Shown one piece after another: positions 27,663 to 36,995 of a stretch of DNA of 64,000 nucleotides. A program made the translations under genes and the position numbers. The stretch's first letter is position 1. Every line of letters starts with the position of its first letter. This DNA is from Lutispora thermophila DSM 19022 (lineage in GTDB: Bacteria > Bacillota > Clostridia > Lutisporales > Lutisporaceae). The stretch lies in NCBI RefSeq assembly GCF_900142105.1, contig NZ_FQZS01000010.1:62001-126000 (forward strand). The letters are read 5' to 3'. The notes beneath the pieces were generated by a model that ran no database searches, was not told the origin of the DNA, and saw only the letters and a list, made by a program, of their open reading frames with translations.

Positions 27663-28271
27663 TTATAAATTCTTTATATTTTTAACGAAATCATATGTAA
27701 TTCTGGCAGTGAGCCCCCAAATAACTTTGTTTTCGAATAGATAAAAATATACAGGGTATTTGCCTCTTCCAAATTTATAATCCTTTCCGTTTTGAATCAA
27801 ATCATAAGGAAAATTATCGCCAGGTATGAGTTTTACATCTATATAATAACATTGAGGTTCGGTTGACAGCAGATAAGAAAGAGGCACATGGAAAACTTCC
27901 TTAACTTCATCTTTATTGAAAGTGCCCTGATAGTTTCTAAGGAACCCTATATAAGGGTAAATTATAGTATTAAACGGAGTAACGAGAATATCTGAAGCGC
28001 TAATGATTTCTATATTTTCAGACATAACCAGTAATTCTTCAATAGTTTCTCTTATGGCTGCTTCTTTCCTGTTCTCATCTTTTTCTATTTTTCCCCCTGG
28101 AAAACATATTTCATTGGGTTGTTTCTTCAAGTATTCTGATCTGACTTCATATAGAAGAGATAAACCATTTTTGCTCTCAATAATTGGTATGAGAACAGAA
28201 GATTCCATGTGATTTTCACTATCAGATATACCAACAGTTTTTTTAGATAATTTTATAATCTTATTTAACAT
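27663..28271 (-). CDS. Nudix hydrolase, CoA-pyrophosphatase-like
   Basis: The 202-residue protein has a Nudix box CFPGGKIEKDENRKEAAIRE followed by TIEELLV near residues 55-83, with the G-x5-E-x7-R-E-x-x-E-E pattern complete. The upstream LIPIIESKNGLSLLYEVRSEYLKKQPNE is the extended motif seen in the CoA-diphosphatase (NudL/NUDT7) group (LLTxR...L..h.GqvsFPGG). CoA and its derivatives are therefore the likely substrates. No metabolic operon is attached. GAGGG lies before the ATG at the limit of spacing. Confidence 0.85.
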   Translation of the reverse strand: MLNKIIKLSKKTVGISDSENHMESSVLIPIIESKNGLSLLYEVRSEYLKKQPNEICFPGGKIEKDENRKEAAIRETIEELLVMSENIEIISASDILVTPFNTIIYPYIGFLRNYQGTFNKDEVKEVFHVPLSYLLSTEPQCYYIDVKLIPGDNFPYDLIQNGKDYKFGRGKYPVYFYLFENKVIWGLTARITYDFVKNIKNL

Positions 28272-28463
28272 AACTTAAAAACCCTCACGTATATTTTAGT
28301 AGACAAATAAATTATATCATAAGTTGATGAAAAATAGAGGTTTTATACGCAAAAATGATATGGATGTACGTATATGACAAAAAAAATAATATAATATACA
28401 TGTTGTCAAATTATTATGCAAGTGATATTATGGGTAATAAATATTTGTAAACACAGGAATAAA

Positions 28464-28483
28464 TACAAAATTGCAATTTTGTA
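28464..28483. promoter_or_regulatory. 20-bp perfect palindrome
   Basis: TACAAAATTGCAATTTTGTA is fully self-complementary with no spacer. It lies in the long leader before the binding-protein gene. It could be an operator for a dimeric regulator; no matching family was recognised. Confidence 0.45.
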
Positions 28484-28545
28484 CGCCTAAGACGAATGTA
28501 TTATTATGCATTTGGGTTTTTCTTTTATTTGGAAGATTTACTATA

Positions 28546-28574
28546 TCTATAAGATATAGTAAATATAAAATATG
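28546..28574 (+). promoter_or_regulatory. 13-bp inverted repeat just before the binding-protein gene
   Basis: ATTTACTATATCT and AGATATAGTAAAT flank ATA, ending four bases before ATGAGGAGG. In RNA it is a hairpin immediately upstream of the ribosome site; in DNA it could be an operator. Confidence 0.5.
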
Positions 28575-28591
28575 TATGAGGAGGAGAAAAA

Positions 28592-29785
28592 ATGAGAAAA
28601 TTGAGTTTTTTGTTTGCTATTGTACTTATTTTATCCTTTGGCCTTTCTGGCTGTGCTAAACCGGCAGAGACGGAAAACCCAGGTACATCAGAAAAAAAAT
28701 TGACTTCAACAGAATCTGATGTAATCAAAATAGGAGTATTTGAGCCTATCACAGGTGCAAATGCTGGAGGTGGAGCTCTCGAAGTTGAAGGGGTAAAGCT
28801 AGCTAACAAATTGTATCCGGAAGTTTTGGGTAAAAAGATAGAGCTTGTTATTGTTGATAATAAATCAGACAAGGTTGAGGCTGCAAATGCAGCTGCTTTA
28901 TTGGTAGAAAAAGAAAAAGTATCAGCAATTATTGGCAGCTGGGGGAGTTCACTTTCCATGGCAGCAGGTGATATAGTTAGAAATGCAAAAGTTCCTGCAG
29001 TGGGTGCTTCTTGTACAAATCCATTAGTAACACAGAATAATAATTATTATTTCAGAGTTTGCTTTATTGATCCTTTCCAGGGAACAGTAATGGCAAACTA
29101 TGCATACAACAATTTGGGAGCAAGAAAAGCAGCAATTATACAGGAAGTTTCCAATGACTATTCAGTAGGACTTGCTAAATACTTTGTTGATTCCTTTAAA
29201 ACTCTTACAGGTGATGAAAACAGCATAGTAGCAACTTCAAACTATAACACAGGTGACCAAGACTTTACAGCTCAGTTGACCAATGTTAGCGCAGCAAAGC
29301 CTGATGTGATATTTGCACCTGGTAACTTTACGGAATCTGCTCTTTTGATAAAACAAGCAAGACAGTTGGGAATTACTGTTCCAATTATCGGTGGAGATAC
29401 TTGGGAAACACCTGAGTTTATTGAAATTGGTCAAGCAGACGTTGAAGGTACTGTTTTCTCAACATTCTTTGCTACTGAAAAACCTATAACTGCTGAATCA
29501 GAGAAATTCCTTACAGAATACAGAAAGGAGTATAATAAAGAACCTGCTGCTGTTACTGCTCTTGGATATGATGCATATATACTTATACTCGATGCTATTA
29601 AGAGAGCCGGAAGTGCGGATCCTGTGAAGATTAGAGATGAAATTGCCAGGACAAAAGATTTTATGGGAGCTGCAGGCGTTATAACTCTTGACGAAAATGG
29701 CGATGCGGTCAAGGACGCAGTGATAAAAGTTGTTAAAGACGGCAAATTCACTTATATGGATACGGTTAAACCTCAAATAAAATAG
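28592..29785 (+). CDS. Branched-chain-amino-acid-type ABC transporter substrate-binding lipoprotein
   Basis: The 397-residue exported lipoprotein has a signal ending LSGCAK (lipobox Cys near 21). Its type I periplasmic binding fold has family features IGVFEPITGANAGGG, the YYFRVCFIDPFQGTVMANYAY hinge region, and VTALGYDAYILILDAIKRAG near the end. LivK-like proteins bring branched-chain amino acids or amides to an ABC permease. No permease or ATPase gene lies on either side, so it is an orphan; the partner must be elsewhere, or it serves sensing. GAGGAGGAG precedes the ATG. Confidence 0.92.
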   Translation: MRKLSFLFAIVLILSFGLSGCAKPAETENPGTSEKKLTSTESDVIKIGVFEPITGANAGGGALEVEGVKLANKLYPEVLGKKIELVIVDNKSDKVEAANAAALLVEKEKVSAIIGSWGSSLSMAAGDIVRNAKVPAVGASCTNPLVTQNNNYYFRVCFIDPFQGTVMANYAYNNLGARKAAIIQEVSNDYSVGLAKYFVDSFKTLTGDENSIVATSNYNTGDQDFTAQLTNVSAAKPDVIFAPGNFTESALLIKQARQLGITVPIIGGDTWETPEFIEIGQADVEGTVFSTFFATEKPITAESEKFLTEYRKEYNKEPAAVTALGYDAYILILDAIKRAGSADPVKIRDEIARTKDFMGAAGVITLDENGDAVKDAVIKVVKDGKFTYMDTVKPQIK

Positions 29786-29802
29786 TTTGATGTTCTAAAT
29801 CC

Positions 29803-29845
29803 AAACATCCACTATAGCTTTATAGCATATGGTGGATGTTTTAGT
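29803..29845 (+). terminator. Intrinsic terminator after the binding-protein gene
   Basis: Stem AACATCCAC / GTGGATGTT, with additional CTATA pairing inside the loop, then TTTAGTTTTTC. Confidence 0.75.
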
Positions 29846-30001
29846 TTTTCATCAGTTTTGAATATAACTTGATAAATGCTGGTAAAAATACTAAAAAGCA
29901 TAAAACTTATTATAACGTGGCAGAATGGCAAGGATTGAAATAGATCTGCTTGTGTTGTAATATAGATATTGTTGTAAATTATTGATTCTAGAGAGGTAAA
30001 A

Positions 30002-31861
30002 ATGATGGTGATAGTATCAATATTTAGTATTGTTATGATTGCTAAGCTTATGTATTTTAATAATCTTATTGGTGGCAAGATTTACTCTATTAAAGGCCTT
30101 GTAATATCTTCAATAGGAGCGTTATTGATTCTTTTATGTCTGATGCCTATTATCAAGAGTAAATGGAGAATGAGGAGTCTATTAATGCTAGATATTGTTA
30201 TAACTTTTATAATAGTATCTAATCTATTATTCTACAGGTATTTTAATGATATCATTACTCTGCCTATAATTACTCAGATTATATTGGTAGGATCTGTATC
30301 CAGCAGTGTAGTAAGTCTGATTCATATTTCGGATATACTGTTTTTTGCAGATTTCTTATTATTGGTTCCAGCATTTAGATTAGCGAAATATAATTCACAA
30401 GGAGTAAAATTAAATAGAATAACCAGCATTTTTGCATCCATTGCTCTATTTACAGTTGGCTTAGCTCTTTCTTATTATGGTGTGCTTATGCTGGATAAAA
30501 ATCAACCTAATATTTTAACTACATTTTATGATAAGGCTTATATTGCTCAACATATCGGTTTATTAAATTATCATGCAATAGATGCATTTAAGTTTTTTAA
30601 GGAAGAAATTGAGAAAAACAATACCTTAAGCGAGGATGAGAGAAATAAGATAAAGCTATGGTTTAAAGAAAAGAAAGACTCATTGGAGCATAATCCACGA
30701 TTTTTCGGCACAGGCAAAGGAAAAAACGTTATAGTTGTTCAAGTCGAAGCATTGCAAGGATTTGTAATAGGAAAAAAGATAAACGGGATGGATATAACAC
30801 CAAATCTCAATAAGCTGATAGAAAGAAGTATTTATTTTAACAACTATTATTGCGAAACTTCTGTAGGAGGTACATCAGATGCTGAATTTCTAGCAAACAC
30901 ATCCCTGTTTCCATTGAAAACAGGAGCCGTGTATATGAAATATCCTGGCAACTATTACTACTCATTGCCGAAGGTATTGAAGGAGCAAGGTTATGATACC
31001 TATGCAATGCATGCTTATAAACCAGGTTTTTGGAACAGAAGTGTCATGTACCCAAGTTTAGGTTTTGATGAGTATTTAAATAGAAATCATTATGATCACG
31101 ATGAAGTTATAGGAATGGGACTTAGCGATAAGTCTTTTTTCCGCCAATCTTTGGATTATTTAAAAAATGTAAAGGAACCTTACTATGCTTTTATGGTTAC
31201 ATTGACAAGCCATTATCCATATGATAATACGAAAGCTTACAATAATGTTCTCAATGTAGGGGAGTTAAAGGGTACTTTTTTGGGAAATTACTTAGAAGCA
31301 ATACATTATGCTGATGCATCTCTGGGATATTTGATAGATAGGTTGGAAGAAGAAGGTTTGATGGATAATACAATCCTTGCCATATATGGGGATCACCATG
31401 CTGTTTCTAAAGATAAAAAAGATGAATTGGCGAATTTTCTAGATATTGATGACATGAATGATTATATGTGGGTTAAGCTTCAAAAAGTACCTCTAATCAT
31501 TCACTTACCTGGAGACGAGGGTGCTGGTATCAGGACAATAGCAGGAGGAGGGGTTGACCTGATGCCTACTTTAATAAACATTATGGGCATAGATAGCAAT
31601 TCTATTCCAATGATGGGAAGGGATTTGCTTAACTCTGACGAAGGTATTGCTGTTATGAGAAATGGATATTTTGTAGATGATAGATATTTATGTCTTACAG
31701 CTGATGGAGCTGCTTTTGACATAAACACCGGAGAACCTTATCTTATAGAGAATTTGAAAGACAAAATTGACAAAATACTTATAGAACTGGATATATCGGA
31801 AAAGATAATAGAAAATGATTTGATAGAAGAAATAGTAGATTATCTATCAAATGTCAATTAG
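30002..31861 (+). CDS. Lipoteichoic acid synthase-family sulfatase
   Basis: The 619-residue membrane enzyme of the LtaS family transfers glycerol-phosphate from phosphatidylglycerol onto a growing polymer outside the membrane. About five transmembrane helices (residues 1-165) are followed by an extracellular alkaline-phosphatase-fold domain: VIVVQVEALQGFV, the catalytic threonine in CETSVGGTSDAEFLANT near residue 290, TLTSHYPYDN and IYGDHHAV with late metal ligands. A single gene with no glycosyltransferase neighbours. Tandem ATGs at 30002/30005 follow GAGAGG; the first is given. Terminator follows, then a two-component system. Confidence 0.93.
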   Translation: MMVIVSIFSIVMIAKLMYFNNLIGGKIYSIKGLVISSIGALLILLCLMPIIKSKWRMRSLLMLDIVITFIIVSNLLFYRYFNDIITLPIITQIILVGSVSSSVVSLIHISDILFFADFLLLVPAFRLAKYNSQGVKLNRITSIFASIALFTVGLALSYYGVLMLDKNQPNILTTFYDKAYIAQHIGLLNYHAIDAFKFFKEEIEKNNTLSEDERNKIKLWFKEKKDSLEHNPRFFGTGKGKNVIVVQVEALQGFVIGKKINGMDITPNLNKLIERSIYFNNYYCETSVGGTSDAEFLANTSLFPLKTGAVYMKYPGNYYYSLPKVLKEQGYDTYAMHAYKPGFWNRSVMYPSLGFDEYLNRNHYDHDEVIGMGLSDKSFFRQSLDYLKNVKEPYYAFMVTLTSHYPYDNTKAYNNVLNVGELKGTFLGNYLEAIHYADASLGYLIDRLEEEGLMDNTILAIYGDHHAVSKDKKDELANFLDIDDMNDYMWVKLQKVPLIIHLPGDEGAGIRTIAGGGVDLMPTLINIMGIDSNSIPMMGRDLLNSDEGIAVMRNGYFVDDRYLCLTADGAAFDINTGEPYLIENLKDKIDKILIELDISEKIIENDLIEEIVDYLSNVN

Positions 31862-31862
31862 T

Positions 31863-31887
31863 AAAGACCTGCCATTGCAGGTCTTTT
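31863..31887 (+). terminator. Intrinsic terminator after the LTA synthase
   Basis: Perfect 10-bp stem AAAGACCTGC / GCAGGTCTTT with loop CATT, then TGC. Confidence 0.8.
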
Positions 31888-31937
31888 GCATAGTTATTGA
31901 TTATATAATGAACTCTTATTAAAGCAGGTGATTGGTT

Positions 31938-32609
31938 ATGAATGTATTGATAGTTGATGATGAAAAGCTTATTGTAAAAGGTTTGAAACATAGTTTAGAG
32001 CAGCAAGGTTATAATGTGTTTACAGCGTTTAATGGAGCTGAGGCAATGGAGCTTCTTGAAAAAAACACTATAGACTTCATAATACTGGATCTAATGCTGC
32101 CCGATACTGATGGTATGCTGTTATGCAAAAGGATAAGGCAGGAATATGATATACCAATACTCATGCTGACTGCTAAGACCGGAGATTATGATAAGATTTT
32201 AGGTTTCGAATTTGGAGCAGATGATTATATGACAAAACCTTTCAATACATTGGAAGTTATTGCAAGAATAAAAGCCATTATGAGAAGGACAGAAAGTATT
32301 GCCTCAGATAGGTCTATAACCCAAGAAGATATAGTTATCAATCAAAGCCAGAGGAGGGTATTTATTAAAGGACGGGAAGCGAACCTTACTGCAAAGGAAT
32401 TCGATATGCTTAATCTTTTGGCGAGGAATCCAGGAAGGGTGTTTACAAGAGAAGATATATACAATTTGGTATGGAAGGAAGAGGCCTATGATGTAAGAAC
32501 AATAGATGTGCATATAAGAAATCTGAGGGATAAAATTGAGGAAGATTCAAAGCACCCTGAATATATAATGACAAAATGGGGGGTAGGCTATTATTTCAAT
32601 AAGAATTAA
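31938..32609 (+). CDS. OmpR/PhoB-type response regulator
   Basis: The 223-residue protein has a receiver domain (1-118) with acidic pair D7-D8, phospho-acceptor D51 in IILDLMLPDTDG, and Lys in DYMTKPFNT. A winged-helix DNA-binding domain follows (about 130-222; LTAKEFDMLNLLARNPGRVF, VDVHIRNLRDKIEED). ATG at 31938 fits the AGCAGGTG site better than a TTG at 31932. It is one base away from the kinase gene 32611, clearly one operon. What the pair senses is not visible. Confidence 0.95.
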   Translation: MNVLIVDDEKLIVKGLKHSLEQQGYNVFTAFNGAEAMELLEKNTIDFIILDLMLPDTDGMLLCKRIRQEYDIPILMLTAKTGDYDKILGFEFGADDYMTKPFNTLEVIARIKAIMRRTESIASDRSITQEDIVINQSQRRVFIKGREANLTAKEFDMLNLLARNPGRVFTREDIYNLVWKEEAYDVRTIDVHIRNLRDKIEEDSKHPEYIMTKWGVGYYFNKN

Positions 32610-32610
32610 G

Positions 32611-33987
32611 ATGTTGTTAATCTACAGCATAATAATTATATTAACATTTAGTTTATTTAGCGTATTAGTTTTGAATAAATACGAAGAATTAAGAATTAGA
32701 AATGAGGAAATAAGGCTTTTTCAGACTGCCAATATAGTAGCTGATATATATAGAGCAAATCAAGAAGACATCATATTGATAAACACTATGGTAAAAAGTT
32801 ATGGTAGACAAGCAGATGCCAGAATACTAATATTGAATTCCCAAAAAAAAGTAGTTGTAGATAGCTTTAATTCTTATGTAAACAAGGTGGTTGATAATGA
32901 AGAGATTAGAAATAGTCTAGAAGGAAAATCTAAGTCCGCCACCTATATGTTAGGAGGTAAAAAGGTATTACAGCTTTCGGTACCTATATCATTTGATATG
33001 GAAGAGGGAAAAGGCATAGAGGGTGTAGTGCTGATATCCGCATCATTGGATAAAATGATCTCTGATGTAAGGAGCCTTAAAAATACACTTATTAGTGTAT
33101 CTGCTATTTCTTTAAGTGTTTCCTTGTTTCTAACCATTATGGCTGCAAATAGACTTACCAGGCCTATAAGAAGTCTGAGTAATGCAGTTGAAAGATTGTC
33201 ATCAGGCAATTTAGGATATCAGATGAATAAGCAAGGAAGTGGAGAAATAGGAAAACTCATAGAATCTTTTAATGAGATGAGTGGAAAACTGAAGATGATT
33301 GAAAATAATCGTAAGCACTTTATAAGCAGTATATCTCATGAGTTAAAAACTCCTCTGACAGCAATTAGAATACTTATAGATTCTCTTTCTTTAGGTGAAA
33401 ACAGAATGGAAACCTATAAAGAGTTTCTGGAAGATATAAGGGAAGAAACCATAAGAATGAGTCAATTAGTTGATTATTTACTGAAATCCATAAAGCTAGA
33501 AGATGTTAGTTTGGATATGAAAGTCGAAGATATGGCTGAGATATTAGAAGATGTGGTCAAATTAATAAAACCATATGCACAAAAAAATGATGTTTTGATA
33601 TACATGGAGAGAATTGACAGACTTAGCATTAAATGTGACAAAAACAAAGTAAAGGAAGCATTGATGAACCTTTTTGACAATGCAGTGAAATATAAAGATC
33701 CCTATAAGGAAGAAAACAACTTAGTTATCAGCATGAAAAAGTTTACAACTGAAGGGGTACTGACTATAGAGGACAATGGCATAGGTATTAAGGAAGACGA
33801 CTTGTACAGCATTTTTGATAGAGGATTTAGAGTATTGGATTCAAGCATAAACATGATTTCCGAAGTCAATGGTTACGGAATAGGGCTTTCAATAGTTAAG
33901 AATATTATTGAGAAACATGGTTGGAAAATATCTGTAGAAAGTACTTATGGAAAAGGTACTAAGTTTATTATAAACATACCTTTATAG
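32611..33987 (+). CDS. Membrane sensor histidine kinase
   Basis: The 458-residue protein has a transmembrane helix 1 at about 3-18, an extracellular sensing loop of about 135 residues (PAS-like/dCache-like; ADARILILNSQKKVVVDSFN), and transmembrane helix 2 at about 165-185. HAMP (RLTRPIRSLSNAVERLSSG) follows. The His kinase acceptor domain has H near 245 in SSISHELKTPL, and the HATPase domain has NLFDNAVKYK, EDNGIGIKEDD, GYGIGLSIVKNI. No unusual loss of catalytic residues. It lies one base after its regulator. The GerMN lipoprotein 34099 is close downstream and could be part of the regulon. Confidence 0.94.
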   Translation: MLLIYSIIIILTFSLFSVLVLNKYEELRIRNEEIRLFQTANIVADIYRANQEDIILINTMVKSYGRQADARILILNSQKKVVVDSFNSYVNKVVDNEEIRNSLEGKSKSATYMLGGKKVLQLSVPISFDMEEGKGIEGVVLISASLDKMISDVRSLKNTLISVSAISLSVSLFLTIMAANRLTRPIRSLSNAVERLSSGNLGYQMNKQGSGEIGKLIESFNEMSGKLKMIENNRKHFISSISHELKTPLTAIRILIDSLSLGENRMETYKEFLEDIREETIRMSQLVDYLLKSIKLEDVSLDMKVEDMAEILEDVVKLIKPYAQKNDVLIYMERIDRLSIKCDKNKVKEALMNLFDNAVKYKDPYKEENNLVISMKKFTTEGVLTIEDNGIGIKEDDLYSIFDRGFRVLDSSINMISEVNGYGIGLSIVKNIIEKHGWKISVESTYGKGTKFIINIPL

Positions 33988-34098
33988 CAATTTTAGAAAT
34001 CTATTTGATATTCTTCATATTTTCTTAACAATTGCTAACTTTATTTTAAATGTTGAAGTTTATAATGTAGTCAGATAAAAAAGAGAGGGGTTAATGTT

Positions 34099-34671
34099 AT
34101 GAAAAAATATATTTCAATGTTGTTGATTCTGTTGATGGTTTTTAGTTTAGCTGCTTGTAGCGGAATTGAAAAGGAACATGCGGTTAAGGATGGAAGCAAA
34201 GATGAAAATGTAGTTGTTGATCCAGCCCCTAAAATTAATGAACAGGAAGTAACACTTTTCTTTGTTAACAAAAAGTATATAGAAACAAGTGATAAGAATC
34301 TGGAAAAGTTGATTTCAGAAAAAAGATTGGTGAAGTATGGGGATACATCCCTTGAGGAAGCTGTGGTAAGAGAGTTGATGAAAGGTTCAGATAATAAGGA
34401 GCTTAGCACAGAGATACCATCCAGTGCCAAATTGATAAATGTTGAAGTGGCTGATGGTACCGCGTTTGTGAACTTTGCTCGAGATGGATTATATGGTGGA
34501 TCTATGCAGGAGATATTTACGATAATGCAGATAACCAGAACCTTAAATGCGCTTCCAAACATTCAAAGAGTCCAATTTCTTATAGATGGCAATAAGTCAG
34601 AAACTTTGATGGGTCATATAGGTGTGTCTGAACCTTTCAAAGGTCCTTTTGAAATGGAAATGGATGTATAG
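34099..34671 (+). CDS. GerMN-domain lipoprotein
   Basis: The 190-residue lipoprotein has a signal sequence ending FSLAACSG (Cys near 20). An acidic linker and one GerMN domain (about 50-185) follow: VTLFFVNKKYIE, LEEAVVRELMKGSDN, VADGTAFVNFARDGLYGG and VQFLIDG. GerMN domains occur in the germination protein GerM and in many cell-surface proteins, and probably bind envelope components. A paralogue is at 57648. AGAGAGGGG precedes the ATG, and a TATAAT near 34062 gives its own promoter. Terminator follows. Confidence 0.88.
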   Translation: MKKYISMLLILLMVFSLAACSGIEKEHAVKDGSKDENVVVDPAPKINEQEVTLFFVNKKYIETSDKNLEKLISEKRLVKYGDTSLEEAVVRELMKGSDNKELSTEIPSSAKLINVEVADGTAFVNFARDGLYGGSMQEIFTIMQITRTLNALPNIQRVQFLIDGNKSETLMGHIGVSEPFKGPFEMEMDV

Positions 34672-34678
34672 TATAAAT

Positions 34679-34716
34679 GGGGCATATCATTATGATATGC
34701 CTCATCGGTTTTTTAT
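34679..34716 (+). terminator. Intrinsic terminator after the GerMN gene
   Basis: Stem GGGGCATATCA / TGATATGCCTC (one G-U) with a short loop, then CATCGG and six T. Confidence 0.75.
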
Positions 34717-34767
34717 AATGCTAGGAAAGTATAAATTTTTAATTTGTACTCTCCGTAAAAGCCTTTC
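34711..34767 (+). repeat. 57-nt dispersed repeat, copy B
   Basis: Same orientation as 8392-8448, about 50 of 57 identical. It contains the GAAAGTATAAATT core, but the second arm has changed (TTTGTACTCTCC). The stop codon of the NagZ-like gene (34739, minus) lies inside it, so the last eight or so residues of that protein come from the element. Confidence 0.6.
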
Positions 34768-36025
34768 TTGTAGAATTTATAAAATCTCTGTATTCACTAT
34801 CAATGAACAAGTCAAAGGCTTCATCATATTGGAGATTCATTTCATTTGATAGAGTATATTTTGTTTTTACTTTTATAATTCTTTCTAAGGTTTGATTTAT
34901 ACGATCTTCAGAGATTAATCCTTTTGATAATCCTTTCCTTAATGCTTCTAGAACTCTGTATTGCATTTCCTTTGTATGGCATATAACAAATATATCCATT
35001 CCTGCATTGAAAGATTCTATTACTGCATCCTCTAGAGATTCTTTGCCTTTCACAAAACCAGCCATTTCAAGATCATCGGATATGGCAATTCCTTTAAAAC
35101 CCAGCTGATTTCTCAAAATATCCGTAAGGAAAACTTTTGATCTGGAGGCAGGTTTCCCTGATTCATCTATTTTAGGAAAGGACAGATGACCTATCATCAT
35201 GGCATCAATATCTGCATTTATTGCATTTCTAAAAGGTACCAATTCCCTGTTATTCAGTGTATCCAGATCAATGTTTATAATCGGCAGACTGGCATGGGAA
35301 TCAGTGTTTGTATGACCATGGCCGGGGAAATGCTTGGGAACAGATATTATTCCTTCTTCATTAATACCCTTGATATAGGAAAGGCCATGTGAAGATACCT
35401 TGTTTGCATTATTTCCGTAGCTTCTATTTTTCAGCAAAGTATTATCATTTCTGCTCAATATATCAAGAACAGGTGCAAAGTTCATATTTACACCAGCAGA
35501 ATAAAGTTGTTTTCCAATTATTCTCCCCGATTTTTCAGTCAATGATAAATCATCGATTTGGCCAAAAATTCTAGCATCCGGCATTGTAATGCCTTCTTTT
35601 GGAATACGGGACACGGTACCGCCTTCTTCATCAATAGCGATAAAGAGTGGAAGTTTATTTTCTTTATTATAATTTTTAAGCTTTGAATTTAATTCATAAA
35701 GTTCTCGGAAATTACTATAGTTCCGCCTAAAGAGTATAAAACCTCCTACTTTATTTACCTGAATGAGTTTTTTTAACTCTTCATCGGTAGTTCCTTCGGA
35801 GAAACCTAGGATAACTAACTGGCCGATTTTTTCATCAAGGCTCATATTATTTATCATCCTTTCTTCATAAGAAAGTTTGGGAGTACTGTTTTCTGACATA
35901 TCAGGTACAGGTGGGCTAGAGGCTATATTTTCTTTATTGTTCTGATTGGATGGATTATCTATTATACAGGAAGATGATATAACAAATAATAATAAAATGA
36001 GGATTATAAAAGTAATTTTTTTCAT
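34739..36025 (-). CDS. Beta-N-acetylhexosaminidase, GH3 NagZ-type lipoprotein
   Basis: The 428-residue exported enzyme has a signal with lipobox ISSSC near residue 19. The GH3 N-terminal barrel follows: DEKIGQLVILGF, IAIDEEGGTVSRIPKEG (substrate-binding Asp/Arg), KHFPGHGHTNTDSHASLP (the NagZ Asp-His loop that supplies acid/base catalysis) and ISDDLEMAGF with the nucleophile Asp. NagZ releases N-acetylglucosamine from muropeptides during wall recycling or remodelling. ATG at 36025 follows GAGGTATT; an earlier in-frame ATG at 36097 has no ribosome site and would run into the promoter of the divergent cphB. Its C-terminus lies in repeat copy B. Confidence 0.92.
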   Translation of the reverse strand: MKKITFIILILLLFVISSSCIIDNPSNQNNKENIASSPPVPDMSENSTPKLSYEERMINNMSLDEKIGQLVILGFSEGTTDEELKKLIQVNKVGGFILFRRNYSNFRELYELNSKLKNYNKENKLPLFIAIDEEGGTVSRIPKEGITMPDARIFGQIDDLSLTEKSGRIIGKQLYSAGVNMNFAPVLDILSRNDNTLLKNRSYGNNANKVSSHGLSYIKGINEEGIISVPKHFPGHGHTNTDSHASLPIINIDLDTLNNRELVPFRNAINADIDAMMIGHLSFPKIDESGKPASRSKVFLTDILRNQLGFKGIAISDDLEMAGFVKGKESLEDAVIESFNAGMDIFVICHTKEMQYRVLEALRKGLSKGLISEDRINQTLERIIKVKTKYTLSNEMNLQYDEAFDLFIDSEYRDFINSTRKAFTESTN

Positions 36026-36140
36026 ATATGAATACCTCGCAAAATTTATGTTCATGGTAAACAAGTCTATTTTATCTAATTGTATATTATTTTGCAAATT
36101 AGAAAAAATAAAATTATATTGTGAAAAGAGGAGTGTGGCT

Positions 36141-36995
36141 ATGCCAGGCTTGAAAAGAGGTACCTTGGTGATAATCGGTGGTGCCGAAGATAAAACAACA
36201 GATAAGAGAATTCTAAAGATTGTGCATAAATTATCAGGGGGAGATAATAGTACAGTTGCTGTTGTAACTACTGCAACAAATAGTCCCTATGAAGCTGAAA
36301 AACAATATAATGAAATATTCAAGAGCTTGGGGAGTAAAGCTGTTTATGGAATAAACATAACTGAAAGGTCCCAGGCAAATGATTATAGATTAATAAAGCA
36401 AATCAAAGAGTGTGATTGCATTTTTTTTGTTGGTGGAGATCAATTAAGAATTTCGTGCATACTAGGGGGAACAGAATTTCATAAAGCAGTTTTGGATAGC
36501 TTGAATAATGGCAAGGTTATTGCCGGTACCAGCGCAGGAGCATCAATGATGAGCCAGATTATGGTAGTTGAAGGGAAGGATGATGAAGCACCAAGAAAGT
36601 GTACATTAAAGATGGCTCCTGGCATGGGACTTTTACAGGGCGTTATCATAGACCAGCATTTCAATCAAAGAGGTAGAATAGGGAGATTACTAGCAGCTGT
36701 GGCACAGAACCCAGGGATAATAGGATTGGGTATTGATGAAGACACAGCAGCTATTGTCAGGAGTGATCTTACCTTTAGGGTAGCAGGTTCCGGTGTAGTG
36801 ACCGTAATTGATGGCAGAGATATATCTTATACAAATGTTTCAGAGCAAAACCCTGATGACCCCTTGGCCATCACAGATGTAAAAATTCATGTTTTCCCAG
36901 AAGGTTACGGGTTTAATCTGGTAACTAAAGAGGGAATAATACAAAAAGATTATGAAGAAGGTAAGAACATAGAATTTGAGGAGGATAAAAAGTGA
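36141..36995 (+). CDS. cphB: Cyanophycinase
   Basis: The 284-residue S51-family serine peptidase degrades cyanophycin (multi-L-arginyl-poly-L-aspartate) to beta-Asp-Arg dipeptides. Visible features are GTLVIIGGAEDK at the start, FFVGGDQLRI, the nucleophile elbow GTSAGASMMS with Ser near residue 131, LLQGVIIDQHFNQRGRIGRL with the catalytic His, and GLGIDEDTAAIV. ATG at 36141 follows GAGGAG; the frame is open further upstream but would overlap the divergent nagZ-like start. It overlaps cphA by four bases (GTGA), so the two are coupled. Intracellular; no signal peptide. Confidence 0.95.
   Translation: MPGLKRGTLVIIGGAEDKTTDKRILKIVHKLSGGDNSTVAVVTTATNSPYEAEKQYNEIFKSLGSKAVYGINITERSQANDYRLIKQIKECDCIFFVGGDQLRISCILGGTEFHKAVLDSLNNGKVIAGTSAGASMMSQIMVVEGKDDEAPRKCTLKMAPGMGLLQGVIIDQHFNQRGRIGRLLAAVAQNPGIIGLGIDEDTAAIVRSDLTFRVAGSGVVTVIDGRDISYTNVSEQNPDDPLAITDVKIHVFPEGYGFNLVTKEGIIQKDYEEGKNIEFEEDKK

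Noticed and set aside
35946-36140. Upstream extension of cyanophycinase by 65 codons
   Set aside because: It overlaps the divergent glycosidase start and lacks a ribosome site; the ATG at 36141 has GAGGAG at proper distance and fits the family N-terminus.
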